Assembly (NCBI GenBank): GCA_944388245.1
Contig: CALXIA010000001.1
Location: 36,474-100,473 of the forward strand
DNA from: an uncultured Gemmiger sp.
Lineage (GTDB): Bacteria; Bacillota; Clostridia; Oscillospirales; Ruminococcaceae
Direction: 5' to 3'
Length of the DNA stretch: 64,000 nt
Shown: positions 52,977-61,155 of the stretch, piece after piece
Layout of the letters: each line of letters opens with the position of its first letter
Position numbering within the stretch: the stretch's first letter is position 1
Position numbers and translations under genes: made by a program
The notes under the pieces: generated by a model
Told to the model about the DNA's origin: nothing
What the model saw: the letters and a program-made list of their open reading frames with translations, nothing else
Databases searched by the model: none

Positions 52977-53133
52977 TGCAAGAAAGTTACAACCTTTTTC
53001 ATGTGTTCTGAGACGTCTGGTGTGCTCCTCCTCCTGCCGCACCCCCTGCGGTTTTTAAGCACACGGTTTCACGGGCGTCTCGCCAATCTCTCTTTGCACA
53101 AAAACCCCCGCCGTCCCTCCGGCGGGGGTTTTT
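52977..53133 (+). ncRNA. Candidate 6S-like non-coding RNA
   Basis: About 155 nt between a near-consensus promoter and a strong terminator with no credible reading frame. The interior folds as a long interrupted rod: TGCAAG with CTTTGCA at the base, GAGACG with CGTCTC, GGTGTGCT with AGCACAC, and an apical CCGCA-CCCCC-TGCGG hairpin, with unpaired C/U-rich bubbles between. Size, isolated promoter and rod with internal bubble fit 6S RNA (ssrS), which binds sigma-A RNA polymerase. No sequence-level consensus was checked, so another small RNA is possible. Confidence 0.5.
53105..53133 (+). terminator. Terminator of the candidate ncRNA
   Basis: CCCCCGCC pairs with GGCGGGGG, followed by TTTTT; A-run on the other side, so it may also serve the minus-strand gene that ends at 53164. 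Confidence 0.9.
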
Positions 53134-53163
53134 GTTTGTAGGGGTTGCCGGGCAAAGAAGGGG

Positions 53164-53415
53164 TCAGCCCTTCAGCCCCCGGGCCTGCCGGTCCATATCC
53201 TCGATGACGATGTCGTAGATCTCCCCCAGGGAAGCGCAGTATTCCAGCACCTCCCAGGGCTTGTTGGTGTGAAAATGGATCTTGATCAGGTCCTCGTCGC
53301 CCACCGCCAGCAGGCAGTCCCCGGCAAAATGTTCGGTGAAATAGTCGTGGATCGCGTCTTCGTCCAGGCCGTGGCCTTCGATCAGAAGCTGTGTGTCGTA
53401 TCGGAATTCCAGCAT
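53164..53415 (-). CDS. Small protein resembling the C-terminal segment of DAK-domain (FakA/YloV-type) proteins
   Basis: Protein of 83 residues. 'YDTQLLIEGHGLDEDAIHDYF', 'GDCLLAVGDEDLIKIHFHTNKPWEVLEYCASLGEIYDIVIEDMDRQ' matches the segment of FakA/YloV-like proteins that follows the DAK2 kinase domain (GDSLxVVxDxxxxKVHVHTNxPG). No kinase domain is present, so this is either a stand-alone domain protein or a remnant. It has its own AAAGGAG site and an intact frame, which argues against simple decay. Confidence 0.7.
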   Translation of the reverse strand: MLEFRYDTQLLIEGHGLDEDAIHDYFTEHFAGDCLLAVGDEDLIKIHFHTNKPWEVLEYCASLGEIYDIVIEDMDRQARGLKG

Positions 53416-53724
53416 GGTGAATCTCCTTTCCTTTGTGTACGGATGGCCCGCGGGTCGTCCGTGGCTTTATTATACCAGCTTTTGGTGTTCCAGCAACCGA
53501 TTTCGCAAAAAAGTATGACTGTTGCGGGCTTTGCCGGGCGAAATGTACGCTTTTGCCATTTGGCCGGAAAAAAAGTTTGTGCCGGACGCATTTTGCAATT
53601 CTGCGCGAAATATGGTATACTCGTACAAATATCGAAACAGACGTTACCGCGCGGCCCGGAAAACCTCTCCGTGCCGTTTTCTGTTCTCCGCGCGGCCATG
53701 GAGTAGTAGAAAAGGAGAAAGAAT
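53416..53724. other. Intergenic region with guaB promoter and leader
   Basis: 309 nt with no gene. It holds the guaB promoter (53593-53621) and a leader in which CCGCGCGG occurs twice (about 53648 and 53688), allowing a hairpin around a C/U-rich loop before AAAAGGAG. Confidence 0.6.
53593..53621 (+). promoter_or_regulatory. guaB promoter
   Basis: TTGCAA, 17-nt spacer, TATACT with an upstream TGG (extended -10), 104 nt before the start codon. Confidence 0.7.
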
Positions 53725-55227
53725 ATGGCGTATTATTTTGAAGAGCCCTCCCGCACCTTTGGCGAATATCTGCTGGTGCCCGGCTATTCCTCGGCCGAGT
53801 GCGTGCCCGATGCCGTCAGTCTCAAGACCCCGCTGGTCAAGTTCCGCAAGGGGCAGGAGGAATGCCCCCTCACCATGAACATCCCCATGACCAGCGCCAT
53901 CATGCAGTCGGTATCGGGGGAGAAGCTGGCCATCGCGCTGGCCCGTCAGGGCGGTATCTCCTTCATCTACGGCTCCCAGAGCATCGAGAGCGAAGCGGCG
54001 ATGATCGAGCATGTGAAAAGCTATAAGCGCGGCTTTGTTACCAGCGACTCCAACCTGAGCCCGGACGCTACCCTGGCGGACGTGCTGGCGCTGAAGCAGA
54101 AGACCGGCCACTCCACCGTGGCCATCACCGACGACGGCACCCCGAACGGCAAGCTGCTGGGCATTGTAGCCAGCCGGGACTACCGGGTCAGCCGTATGTC
54201 CACCGACGTGTGTGTGCGCGATTTCATGACCCCGCTGGACAAGCTGGTCACCGCGCCGGACACCACCACTCTGAAGGAAGCCAACGACATTATCTGGGAC
54301 AACAAGATCAACAGCCTGCCCCTGATCGACGCCGAAGGCCATCTGAAATATATGGTGTTCCGCAAGGACTATGACAGCCACAAGGAAAATGTGAACGAGC
54401 TGCTGGATGCCGGCAAGAGCTATGTGGTGGGCGCCGGCATCAACACCCGCGACTACGCCGAGCGTGTGCCCGCCCTGGTGAACGCCGGTGTGGACGTGCT
54501 CTGCATCGATTCCTCCGAGGGCTTCTCCGCCTGGCAGGCCCAGACCCTGGCCTGGATCCGGGAGAAGTACGGCGATACCGTCAAGGTGGGCGCCGGCAAC
54601 GTGGTGGACCGGGACGGGTTCCGGTTCCTGGCCGAGGCCGGGGCGGACTTCGTCAAGGTAGGCATCGGCGGCGGCTCCATCTGCATCACCCGCGAGACCA
54701 AGGGCATCGGCCGTGGCCAGGCGACCGCCGTGATCGAGGTGGCCAAGGCCCGGGATGAGTACTTTGAAGAGACCGGCATCTATGTGCCCATCTGCTCCGA
54801 CGGCGGCATCGTGCACGATTACCATATCACCCTGGCGCTGGCCATGGGCGCGGATTTCGTCATGCTGGGCCGGTACTTTGCCCGCTTTGACGAGAGCCCC
54901 ACCAATAAGGTGCGGATCAATGGCAGCTACATGAAGGAGTACTGGGGCGAGGGTTCCAACCGGGCCCGCAACTGGCAGCGGTACGACCTGGGCGGCGCTG
55001 CCAAGCTGAGCTTTGAGGAGGGCGTGGACAGCTATGTGCCCTACGCCGGCTCGCTGGCGGACGGCGTCACCACCACCCTGTACAAGGTGCGCAGCACCAT
55101 GTGCAACTGCGGCGCGCTCACCATTCCGGAACTGCAGCAGAAGGCCCGCCTGACCGTGGTTTCCTCCACCAGCATCGTGGAGGGCGGCAGCCACGACGTG
55201 CTGCTCAAGAATAACCCCAACCCCTGA
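53725..55227 (+). CDS. guaB: IMP dehydrogenase
   Basis: NAD-dependent oxidation of IMP to XMP, the committed step to GMP. It is 500 residues: TIM barrel split by two CBS domains (about 95-215, '[15 protein letters not shown]'), catalytic loop '[21 protein letters not shown]' with the active Cys, '[32 protein letters not shown]', and the mobile-flap region '[12 protein letters not shown]'. The flap lacks the common Arg-Tyr pair and the N-terminus is of the divergent form often seen in Clostridia. Start preceded by AAAAGGAG. Confidence 0.95.
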   Translation: MAYYFEEPSRTFGEYLLVPGYSSAECVPDAVSLKTPLVKFRKGQEECPLTMNIPMTSAIMQSVSGEKLAIALARQGGISFIYGSQSIESEAAMIEHVKSYKRGFVTSDSNLSPDATLADVLALKQKTGHSTVAITDDGTPNGKLLGIVASRDYRVSRMSTDVCVRDFMTPLDKLVTAPDTTTLKEANDIIWDNKINSLPLIDAEGHLKYMVFRKDYDSHKENVNELLDAGKSYVVGAGINTRDYAERVPALVNAGVDVLCIDSSEGFSAWQAQTLAWIREKYGDTVKVGAGNVVDRDGFRFLAEAGADFVKVGIGGGSICITRETKGIGRGQATAVIEVAKARDEYFEETGIYVPICSDGGIVHDYHITLALAMGADFVMLGRYFARFDESPTNKVRINGSYMKEYWGEGSNRARNWQRYDLGGAAKLSFEEGVDSYVPYAGSLADGVTTTLYKVRSTMCNCGALTIPELQQKARLTVVSSTSIVEGGSHDVLLKNNPNP

Positions 55228-55245
55228 ATCAGACCCTGACAGTAT

Positions 55246-55271
55246 GGCCTCCCGGCGAAAGCTGGGAGGCC
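55246..55271 (+). terminator. guaB terminator
   Basis: GGCCTCCC pairs with GGGAGGCC, then a T-rich stretch. Confidence 0.75.
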
Positions 55272-55362
55272 TGCTTCTTTTGGGTTCGGTATACAGAAAA
55301 ACGGGAATGTGACAGGCGCTGGCCGCTTTCAATCCTGAAGAGAGCCGGCCTGCAGCCAAGCA

Positions 55363-55408
55363 AAATACCCCCTTCCGCCGTGCGTAATGCGGCAGAAGGG
55401 GGTGTTTT
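55363..55408. terminator. Terminator of the YitT-family gene
   Basis: CCCCCTTCCGCCG pairs with GCGGCAGAAGGGGG (one mismatch); on the minus strand it runs into a TATTTT tract. Confidence 0.8.
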
Positions 55409-55430
55409 GGGTATATAAGTAAGGCTGGGA

Positions 55431-56294
55431 TCAGCGCTCGATGAATCCCTCACCCAACACTTCGTGGGAGGAGAGGATGATGATGAAGGACTGGGGTTCC
55501 ACCTTGCGCACCACCCGTTCCACCTCGATCATCTGCTTGTTGCTGCAGGCACACATGACCACCGATTTGTCCTCGTCGGTGTAGCCGCCGCGCCCTTTCA
55601 GCAGGGTCACGCCCCGGTCGCAGGCCTCCTGGATCGCCTGGCTGACCTTGGCGCCGCTTTCCGGGGCTGTGACCACCAGGGCCAGTTTCCCGGCGTTCAT
55701 GCCGTACATGAGCTTATCCACCGCGATGGAGTAGATATAGCTGATGATAAACCCGTATACGATGCCGTCCATATCCCGGAAAATGATGCCGCCCAGCAGT
55801 ACAATGGACATATCCAGCGCAATGATGATCAGCCCCAGGGAGAGGTGGGGCCGCACCGCCTTGACCGCCATGGTGATGAAATCCGATCCGCCGGTGGAGG
55901 AGCCGCGCACATAGATCAGCGCGTACCCGAAACCACCCAGTACGCCGGTGCAGATGGCGGCCAGCAGCCGGTCGCCCTCGTATACCGGGAACAGTGGCGC
56001 CAGATAGTCCACCATCAGGCTGCTGATGACCATGCAGCGTATAGAGCGCAGAAAAAACGCCCGCCCCAGCAGCTTGTAGCACAGCAGCGCGACCGGGATA
56101 TTCATGACGATGGTGGTGATACCGATGGGAAGGTCAAACAGGCGGTATAGAATCAGGGCCAGGCCGGAGAACCCCGTCATGGGAAACTCCGCCTGTGCCG
56201 CGAAGTTGTACAGCGCGATGCTCACCATAAAACTGCCGATGAGCTCCATCAGAAGGGTGATCCCTTCCTCTTTCCAGTCGAATCGTTTCTGCAT
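55431..56294 (-). CDS. YitT/DUF161-DUF2179 family membrane protein
   Basis: Protein of 287 residues. Five to six membrane helices (15-200) carry YitT marks: 'ALYNFAAQAEFPMTGFSGLALILYRLF', 'RGSSTGGSDFITM' and 'DKLMYGMNAGKLALVVT'. The cytoplasmic C-terminal DUF2179 domain has 'DRGVTLLKGRGGYTDEDKSVVMCACSNKQMIEV'. Function is unproven in this family; ligand-regulated transport is often assumed. It has its own promoter (56375-56404). Confidence 0.9.
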   Translation of the reverse strand: MQKRFDWKEEGITLLMELIGSFMVSIALYNFAAQAEFPMTGFSGLALILYRLFDLPIGITTIVMNIPVALLCYKLLGRAFFLRSIRCMVISSLMVDYLAPLFPVYEGDRLLAAICTGVLGGFGYALIYVRGSSTGGSDFITMAVKAVRPHLSLGLIIIALDMSIVLLGGIIFRDMDGIVYGFIISYIYSIAVDKLMYGMNAGKLALVVTAPESGAKVSQAIQEACDRGVTLLKGRGGYTDEDKSVVMCACSNKQMIEVERVVRKVEPQSFIIILSSHEVLGEGFIER

Positions 56295-56374
56295 TCCCTG
56301 TCCTCAAATCTCAGTCAGTGTGCGGGCATGCGCAGCCGCGCTGCGGCGGATACGTCGGTTTTTCGGCACTTGTT

Positions 56375-56404
56375 ATTATAATATGGGGGCCGGTTACCCG
56401 TCAA
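56375..56404 (-). promoter_or_regulatory. Promoter of the YitT-family gene
   Basis: Minus strand TTGACG, 18-nt spacer, TATAAT, about 80 nt before the start codon; divergent from the lrgAB promoter. Confidence 0.7.
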
Positions 56405-56453
56405 CCGACGGGGCAAAATCCCGACAATTTTTGCAAAGCGGGAACAGTGCCCA

Positions 56454-56482
56454 TTGACAACCGCCCGCCGGCAGAGTATAAT
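56454..56482 (+). promoter_or_regulatory. lrgAB promoter
   Basis: TTGACA, 17-nt spacer, TATAAT, a perfect consensus, 56 nt before lrgA. Confidence 0.9.
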
Positions 56483-56491
56483 GCAAACGCT

Positions 56492-56508
56492 AACTGGTCC
56501 TACCAGTT
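56492..56508 (+). promoter_or_regulatory. GntR (FadR-type) operator over the lrgAB start site
   Basis: Perfect palindrome AACTGGTCCTACCAGTT. TGGTnnnACCA is the half-site pattern of FadR-subfamily GntR repressors. It begins 10 nt after the -10, where a repressor would block initiation, and the operon ends with a FadR-type gene. Confidence 0.8.
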
Positions 56509-56538
56509 GAATCTGCAAAACCAAAGTGTGGGGGAACT

Positions 56539-56898
56539 ATGAATCTGTTGAAACAATTTTCCCGGATCCTTCTGGTGTCCTTGCTGGGAGAGATCCTGAA
56601 AGCGGTGCTTCCGCTGCCGATCCCGGCCAGCGTATACGGGCTGGTGCTGATGCTGGTGTTTCTGCGTACCGGCCTGCTCAAGGTGGGGCAGGTGCGGCAG
56701 GCGGCGCTGTTCCTGATCGAGATCATGCCGGTCATGTTTATTCCGGCGGCGGTGGGCCTGACCGAGGCCTGGTCCAGCCTGGCCCCGGTGCTGCTGCCGG
56801 TGGCTGTGACCACCCTGTTCACCACGGTGCTGGTCATGGCGGTCACCGGTACGGCGACCCAGTTTGTGATTCGCCGCACGAAAGGAGATGCAAAATGA
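56539..56898 (+). CDS. lrgA: LrgA/CidA family protein
   Basis: Small membrane protein of 119 residues with four hydrophobic helices; 'LPIPASVYGLVLMLVFLRTGLLKVGQVRQAALFLIEIMPVMFIPAAVGL' is the CidA/LrgA core. With LrgB it forms a pair linked to murein hydrolase control and, in several bacteria, pyruvate or organic-acid movement. GTGGGGG site upstream. Overlaps lrgB by 4 nt. Confidence 0.93.
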   Translation: MNLLKQFSRILLVSLLGEILKAVLPLPIPASVYGLVLMLVFLRTGLLKVGQVRQAALFLIEIMPVMFIPAAVGLTEAWSSLAPVLLPVAVTTLFTTVLVMAVTGTATQFVIRRTKGDAK

Positions 56899-57587
56899 AG
56901 GACGTGTGGGGAAATTCGCTGTTTTTCGGCGCGGTAGTCAGTCTGCTGGCATACGAAGTGGGCCTTTTGCTCAAGCGCCGGTTCCGGTGGGCGATTCTGA
57001 ATCCGCTGCTGATCGCGGTGATCTGCGTGATCGGGGTCAACGCGGCCATGAAGGTAGACTACCAGACCTACAACGAGGGCGGGCAGTACCTGTCCTACCT
57101 GCTCACCCCGGCTACCGTCTGTCTGGCGGTGCCACTGTACGAACAGCTGGAACTTCTGAAGAAGCATCTGGTGGCCGTGGTCTGCGGGATCGTGGCGGGG
57201 GTGCTGTCCAGCATGGTGGGGGTGCTGCTCTGCGCGATCGTATTCGGCCTGCAGCATGAGTTGTACGTGACCCTGCTGCCCAAGTCCATCACCACCGCCA
57301 TTGGCATGGGCGTGTCGGAAGAGTTGGACGGTATCGTCACCATCACGGTGGCCACCATCATCGTCACCGGCATCCTGGGCAGTGTTATCGCTGACGGCGT
57401 ATTTGCGCTGTTCCACATCGAGGAGCCGGTGGCCCGTGGATTGGCGCTGGGCAATGCCTCGCACGCCATCGGCACCTCCAAAGCTATGGAATTGGGCCAG
57501 GTCGAGGGCGCCATGAGCGGCCTGGCCGTGGCTGTGGCGGGCCTGTTGACCGTACTTACCGCTTCGGTGTTCGCGCAGTTCTTGTGA
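56895..57587 (+). CDS. lrgB: LrgB/CidB family protein
   Basis: Membrane partner of LrgA, 230 residues, with six or more helices and the family signature 'LLPKSITTAIGMGVSEELDGIVTITV' and 'ARGLALGNASHAIGTSKAMELG'. ATG 56895 has AAAGGAG upstream and overlaps the lrgA stop (ATGA). Confidence 0.95.
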   Translation: MKDVWGNSLFFGAVVSLLAYEVGLLLKRRFRWAILNPLLIAVICVIGVNAAMKVDYQTYNEGGQYLSYLLTPATVCLAVPLYEQLELLKKHLVAVVCGIVAGVLSSMVGVLLCAIVFGLQHELYVTLLPKSITTAIGMGVSEELDGIVTITVATIIVTGILGSVIADGVFALFHIEEPVARGLALGNASHAIGTSKAMELGQVEGAMSGLAVAVAGLLTVLTASVFAQFL

Positions 57588-57598
57588 GGAGGAAACCC

Positions 57599-58282
57599 AT
57601 GGAGACAAGCCAAACCGCACCTGCGGCCGAGGGCCGCGCCTACGATCTGGTCCTGGAGTTCCTGAAAGGGGAGATCGCCGCCGGCGCGCTGAAACTGGGG
57701 GATAAGCTGCCCAGTGAGCGGGCCATGATGGCCCGGCTTGGGCTGGGGCGCAACTCGGTGCGGGAGGCGCTGCGTCAGCTGGAGAACACCGGCTTTGTCC
57801 GCAGTGTGCACGGGCAGGGGAGTTTCCTGGTAAACGAGGCCGGCCGGGGATTTTCGGCGGTGTTTTCCATGCTGCTGCTGCTGCACCAGACCGACTGGAG
57901 CGAGTTCTGGCAGCTGCGCCGCAGCCTGGAGACCGCCGCCCTCACCGCGGCGGCCGCCGCCCCCGATCCGGATGCGCTAGGCCGGATGGAGCAGGCGGTG
58001 GAGACCATGGAACGGGCTGCCACGATGGAAGAACTGGAACAGGCCGAGGAGGCATTTCACCAGGCGCTGCTCACCGGCAGCGGCAACCGGCTGTTCCGTT
58101 TGATCCAGGAGGCGATGGCGGATCTGAGCCGGGCCTATCGCCACCAGACCCTGACCGGTCTGGACGAAACGGTGCGCGCTCCTCTGTGCGCGACCCACCG
58201 GCGCATTCTGCAAGCGCTGCGCACCGGCGACCACGCGTTGGGGCTGGCCGCTCTGGAAGAACATTTCCGCCTGATCCGGTAA
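57599..58282 (+). CDS. FadR-subfamily GntR transcriptional regulator
   Basis: Protein of 227 residues: winged helix-turn-helix (about 18-80, 'LPSERAMMARLGLGRNSVREALRQLENTGFVRSVHGQGSFL') and an all-helical FCD ligand domain (about 95-225, with 'EEAFHQALLTGSGNRLF' and 'THRRILQALRTGD', carrying the metal-binding His/Asp pattern). FCD regulators usually sense small organic acids. It is 11 nt after lrgB, with the fitting operator at the operon start, so it very likely autoregulates lrgAB and itself. ATG 57599 has GAGGAGG upstream. Confidence 0.92.
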   Translation: METSQTAPAAEGRAYDLVLEFLKGEIAAGALKLGDKLPSERAMMARLGLGRNSVREALRQLENTGFVRSVHGQGSFLVNEAGRGFSAVFSMLLLLHQTDWSEFWQLRRSLETAALTAAAAAPDPDALGRMEQAVETMERAATMEELEQAEEAFHQALLTGSGNRLFRLIQEAMADLSRAYRHQTLTGLDETVRAPLCATHRRILQALRTGDHALGLAALEEHFRLIR

Positions 58283-58291
58283 AGAGATAAC

Positions 58292-58337
58292 AAAACTCCG
58301 CCCGGTCTGCCATTTGGCAGACCGGGCGGAGTTTTTT
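58292..58337 (+). terminator. lrgAB-gntR terminator
   Basis: A 21-bp perfect stem (58292-58312 with 58315-58335) running into TTTTTT; may also act on the minus-strand ROK gene. Confidence 0.92.
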
Positions 58338-58368
58338 GCAGGCGGATCGTCATCGTGTGGATTCGGTA

Positions 58369-59406
58369 TCATAGCCGGTTGGCAAAGGTTGCGGTCAGTA
58401 CCGATGCCGGCTCTGGCTGTAAGAGCTTGCCCATGATATACAAACTGCAGCCTTGAATGGCATTTGTTGTGGACATGTCTTCGTATAGAACTGTCCCGTT
58501 CAGGTGAGCGGTCTCGATCCGGCGGTTCAGCTGTTCTACGAGAAGAGGATTGTTCTCAAACAGCTTTCCGCTGATAATCAAAATTTTTGCGGGGGCAAGC
58601 ATAGAGATCAGCTTGATCAGCATGAAAAGAGCGTTGGCGGCCCGGTCAAACAGGGTGATAGCCCACTCGTCGTTGTAATGATTGGCATACTGGATGATTT
58701 CCTGAAGGGATACCTTTTCGCCATCGGCGTTACTGTTTTTCAGCGCATGCTGGCGATATTTGCGCTCGATATACGCAGCGCCCAGATCGGTGATCAGGCA
58801 ACCGTGATTCCCGCAAGCGCATTCATCATCCGACAGATTCAAATCCCAGTGTTCCACCGAAGAAAACTGCATCATACTGGGTTCAATTAGTACACCGTTC
58901 CGGATGAAACTGAGACCGATGCCGATGCTTAGATTGAAAAAGGTCATATCGTTCGTCACGTTTTTATACTTTGCATGGAACAAGTATACCGTATTGCTGT
59001 TCCCCACATCAATCGGGTATACCGGGGCCTGTACCGTTTGGGCGATGCGTTCCACAAAATTGATCTCAAACCATTCCGGAAGCATGAATTCATTCGGGAT
59101 CAGGTGCCCTTTGGTCCAGTTGATGCCGGTAGTGAATCCGCAGCAATGTAGCCGCGCTCGGTAGGTCGGATTGGAAAGGCAGATCGCATAAAAGTCCGTC
59201 AGACGCGAAAAGAAGTGTTCCACTTGCGGGGATTCGCGCAGAGAGTACAGGGAAGACTTGAGAATGATATTTCCGTAAATATCGGAAAGAGCAAATCCAT
59301 ACTCGGCTTTTGTCAGGTACACATGAAAGATATAGAGGATATCTTGCGGAATATATAGCGAGTCGGCGGGCCGGCCGGGGGCGTTTTCGATCACTTTCTG
59401 GCGCAT
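58369..59406 (-). pseudogene. ROK-family protein, 5'-truncated (no DNA-binding domain)
   Basis: The actin-like ROK fold is present: 'GFALSDIYGNIILKSS', 'VYPIDVGNSNTVYLFHAKY', 'FFNLSIGIGLSFIRNGVLIEPS' and the zinc-type 'CACGNHGCLI'. The recognisable part begins at 'ENAPGRPADSLYIPQ', which corresponds to the G-R-P linker that normally follows a winged-helix domain of about 70 residues. That domain is missing: upstream of about 59395 the DNA encodes the epimerase on the other strand. I give the first ATG (59406) in frame. The gene may be dead or may give a regulator without DNA binding. See the adjacent epimerase fragment. Confidence 0.65.
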
Positions 59407-59409
59407 GGA

Positions 59410-60033
59410 GTGGCCCGTTGGGAGACCTTCGCCGTGGAAAGCCACACGGCAACGGAACTGATCCTTTCCCTTACGAGCAACGAAGAAACCATGCAGCGGT
59501 ATCCCTATCCCTTCAAACTCCGTTTGTGTTACACGCTGGAACAAAAAAAGTATACGCTGCGATATGAGGTTTCCAGCCTGACGGATGAACGGATCCCTTA
59601 CCAGATCGGCGCCCATGCCGGGTTTTCCACAGGCGGGGATGAGGTCGTGGTGGAGTTTGATAATGCGCCGCCGATCTACCAGTATCCCTATGATGGATTT
59701 GTGCAGTATCCTGCAAAGTTGCTGGCCGAGAACGGTCGTCTTGTTTTGAACAGCCGCGTGTACGACAGGGAGAAGTCGCTGGTGCTCCCAACCGATCAAA
59801 TGACCGGATGTGTGGTGTCGCGGGCGGATGGGATTAAACTGCATTATACATGGAAGGACGCCACGACTTTGACTATTTGGGGCTTCGCTCAAGGAGGGCA
59901 GTTCCTTTGTGTCGAGCCCTGGTGGGGCATTTGCGAAAGCCGGAATACTGCCCGGGAGATCACAGCCAAGGAGCAGATCTTTTTTGCAGGCAAAGAAAAA
60001 AGAATTCATACCTATAGTTGCGAAGTGGTGTAA
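59410..60033 (+). pseudogene. Aldose 1-epimerase (galactose mutarotase-like), 5'-truncated
   Basis: About 207 residues from GTG 59410. Coding similarity begins at 'AHGVARWETFAV' (codons from about 59401), the H-G-x-A-R motif that lies about 80 residues into LacX/GalM-like proteins, then 'YPYPFKLRLCYTLEQ', 'IPYQIGAHAGFSTGG' with the conserved His, and 'CVEPWWGI' with the catalytic-type Glu. The first third of the sandwich is absent, and in frame a stop (TAG about 59356) blocks any extension. The gene probably lost its 5' end in the same event as the divergent ROK gene. No ribosome-binding site is seen. Confidence 0.65.
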
Positions 60034-60063
60034 AACGGCAGATCGGTCGGGAAAGGGCACGGC

Positions 60064-61113
60064 ATGATCCGAATTGGATTTTGGGGAACCGGAGCGGCCA
60101 CCGGTGTGGCGGATTGGCATGCGGCCGCTTTCGGTCAAGACGGCCGGGCACGGCTGACAGCGGTGTTTAACCGAACGTTGATCCGCAGCGAGCGGTGGGC
60201 CAGCCGGTATGGCGATGCGATCCGCGTTTGCACAAGTGAGCAGGAACTCTGGGAAAACTGCGATGCGGTGGTGGTTTGTACGCCCAACGCATTGCATCCA
60301 ACGCAAACGGAAGCTGCGATTCGTGCTGGTCGGCATCTGTTGATGGAAAAACCTCTCTGCGCTGGCGCATGCCAGGCAAAGACCTTGCAGGAACTGGCTG
60401 CGCGCAACGGGGTTGTAGCCGCGGTGGGGTACGTTTACCGCTTTGCGGCCCCGGTGATGCAGATGCGCCGACTTGTGAAAGAGGAGTTCAGCCACCTGTA
60501 CAGCATACGAAGCCAGATGGGCGGAGTGCGCCTGGCGGATCCTCGCGTGCCTATGGAGTGGCGGATGCACCAGGCATTGGCGCTGGCAGGCGCTCTGTAT
60601 GACATGGGAAGCCATCTGGTTGATACGGCAAGTTTTATCAGCGGTGAACGGATTTCAGAGGTTTACTGCCGAACACAAACCTGTCTGGACAGGCGGCAAG
60701 GCGCCAGAGGCTGGGAGAATGTGGAGACGGATGACGGCGCCTGTATGATTGCAAGCGGGGAAAATACCCTCTATGACCTTTCCGTGACCCGCGTTGGGCC
60801 GGGCCCTTTGCAGCTGACGGTAACAGGGGATGGAGGTATGCTGGATTTGCGGATCGGTGCGGCGGAACCGCTGCTCTTTTGGAAAAAAGACAAGCAGGGA
60901 GGATATGCTACCCGCGCGCAGGCGGTGCCGAACAGCAACAGCCCGCAGCAGGAATGGTTTTGTCGGCAGGCCAAAGCTTTTCTGGACAGGATCGAGGGAA
61001 ACGATACTGAGATCAGCAGTTTGGCGGAAAGCGGCTATGTGGACGAAGTCTTGCTTGCAGCAGTGCGTTCGGCGCATACGAAGCGTACGGAAACGGTAGG
61101 GGCGGGCCGATAA
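60064..61113 (+). CDS. Gfo/Idh/MocA family oxidoreductase
   Basis: NAD(P)-dependent sugar or polyol dehydrogenase-like protein of 349 residues. Rossmann start 'IRIGFWGTGAATGVADWHAAAF' and the family-defining 'HLLMEKPLCAGACQA' (Glu-Lys-Pro, about 94-96), then 'VGYVYRF'; the second half is the alpha/beta domain, with 'YDMGSHLVDTASFI' supplying the catalytic-type Asp/His. It lies 30 nt after the epimerase fragment on the same strand, so the two were probably one sugar-catabolic operon. Substrate not deducible. Confidence 0.88.
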   Translation: MIRIGFWGTGAATGVADWHAAAFGQDGRARLTAVFNRTLIRSERWASRYGDAIRVCTSEQELWENCDAVVVCTPNALHPTQTEAAIRAGRHLLMEKPLCAGACQAKTLQELAARNGVVAAVGYVYRFAAPVMQMRRLVKEEFSHLYSIRSQMGGVRLADPRVPMEWRMHQALALAGALYDMGSHLVDTASFISGERISEVYCRTQTCLDRRQGARGWENVETDDGACMIASGENTLYDLSVTRVGPGPLQLTVTGDGGMLDLRIGAAEPLLFWKKDKQGGYATRAQAVPNSNSPQQEWFCRQAKAFLDRIEGNDTEISSLAESGYVDEVLLAAVRSAHTKRTETVGAGR

Positions 61114-61155
61114 CAACGGCCTGTTTATAAGCAATATTAAACAAAGAACAGGAGG

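Noticed and set aside
59407-60615. In-frame extension of the ROK gene on the minus strand
   Set aside because: This part is antisense to the epimerase and the Gfo/Idh/MocA gene, whose protein motifs are clear on the plus strand.
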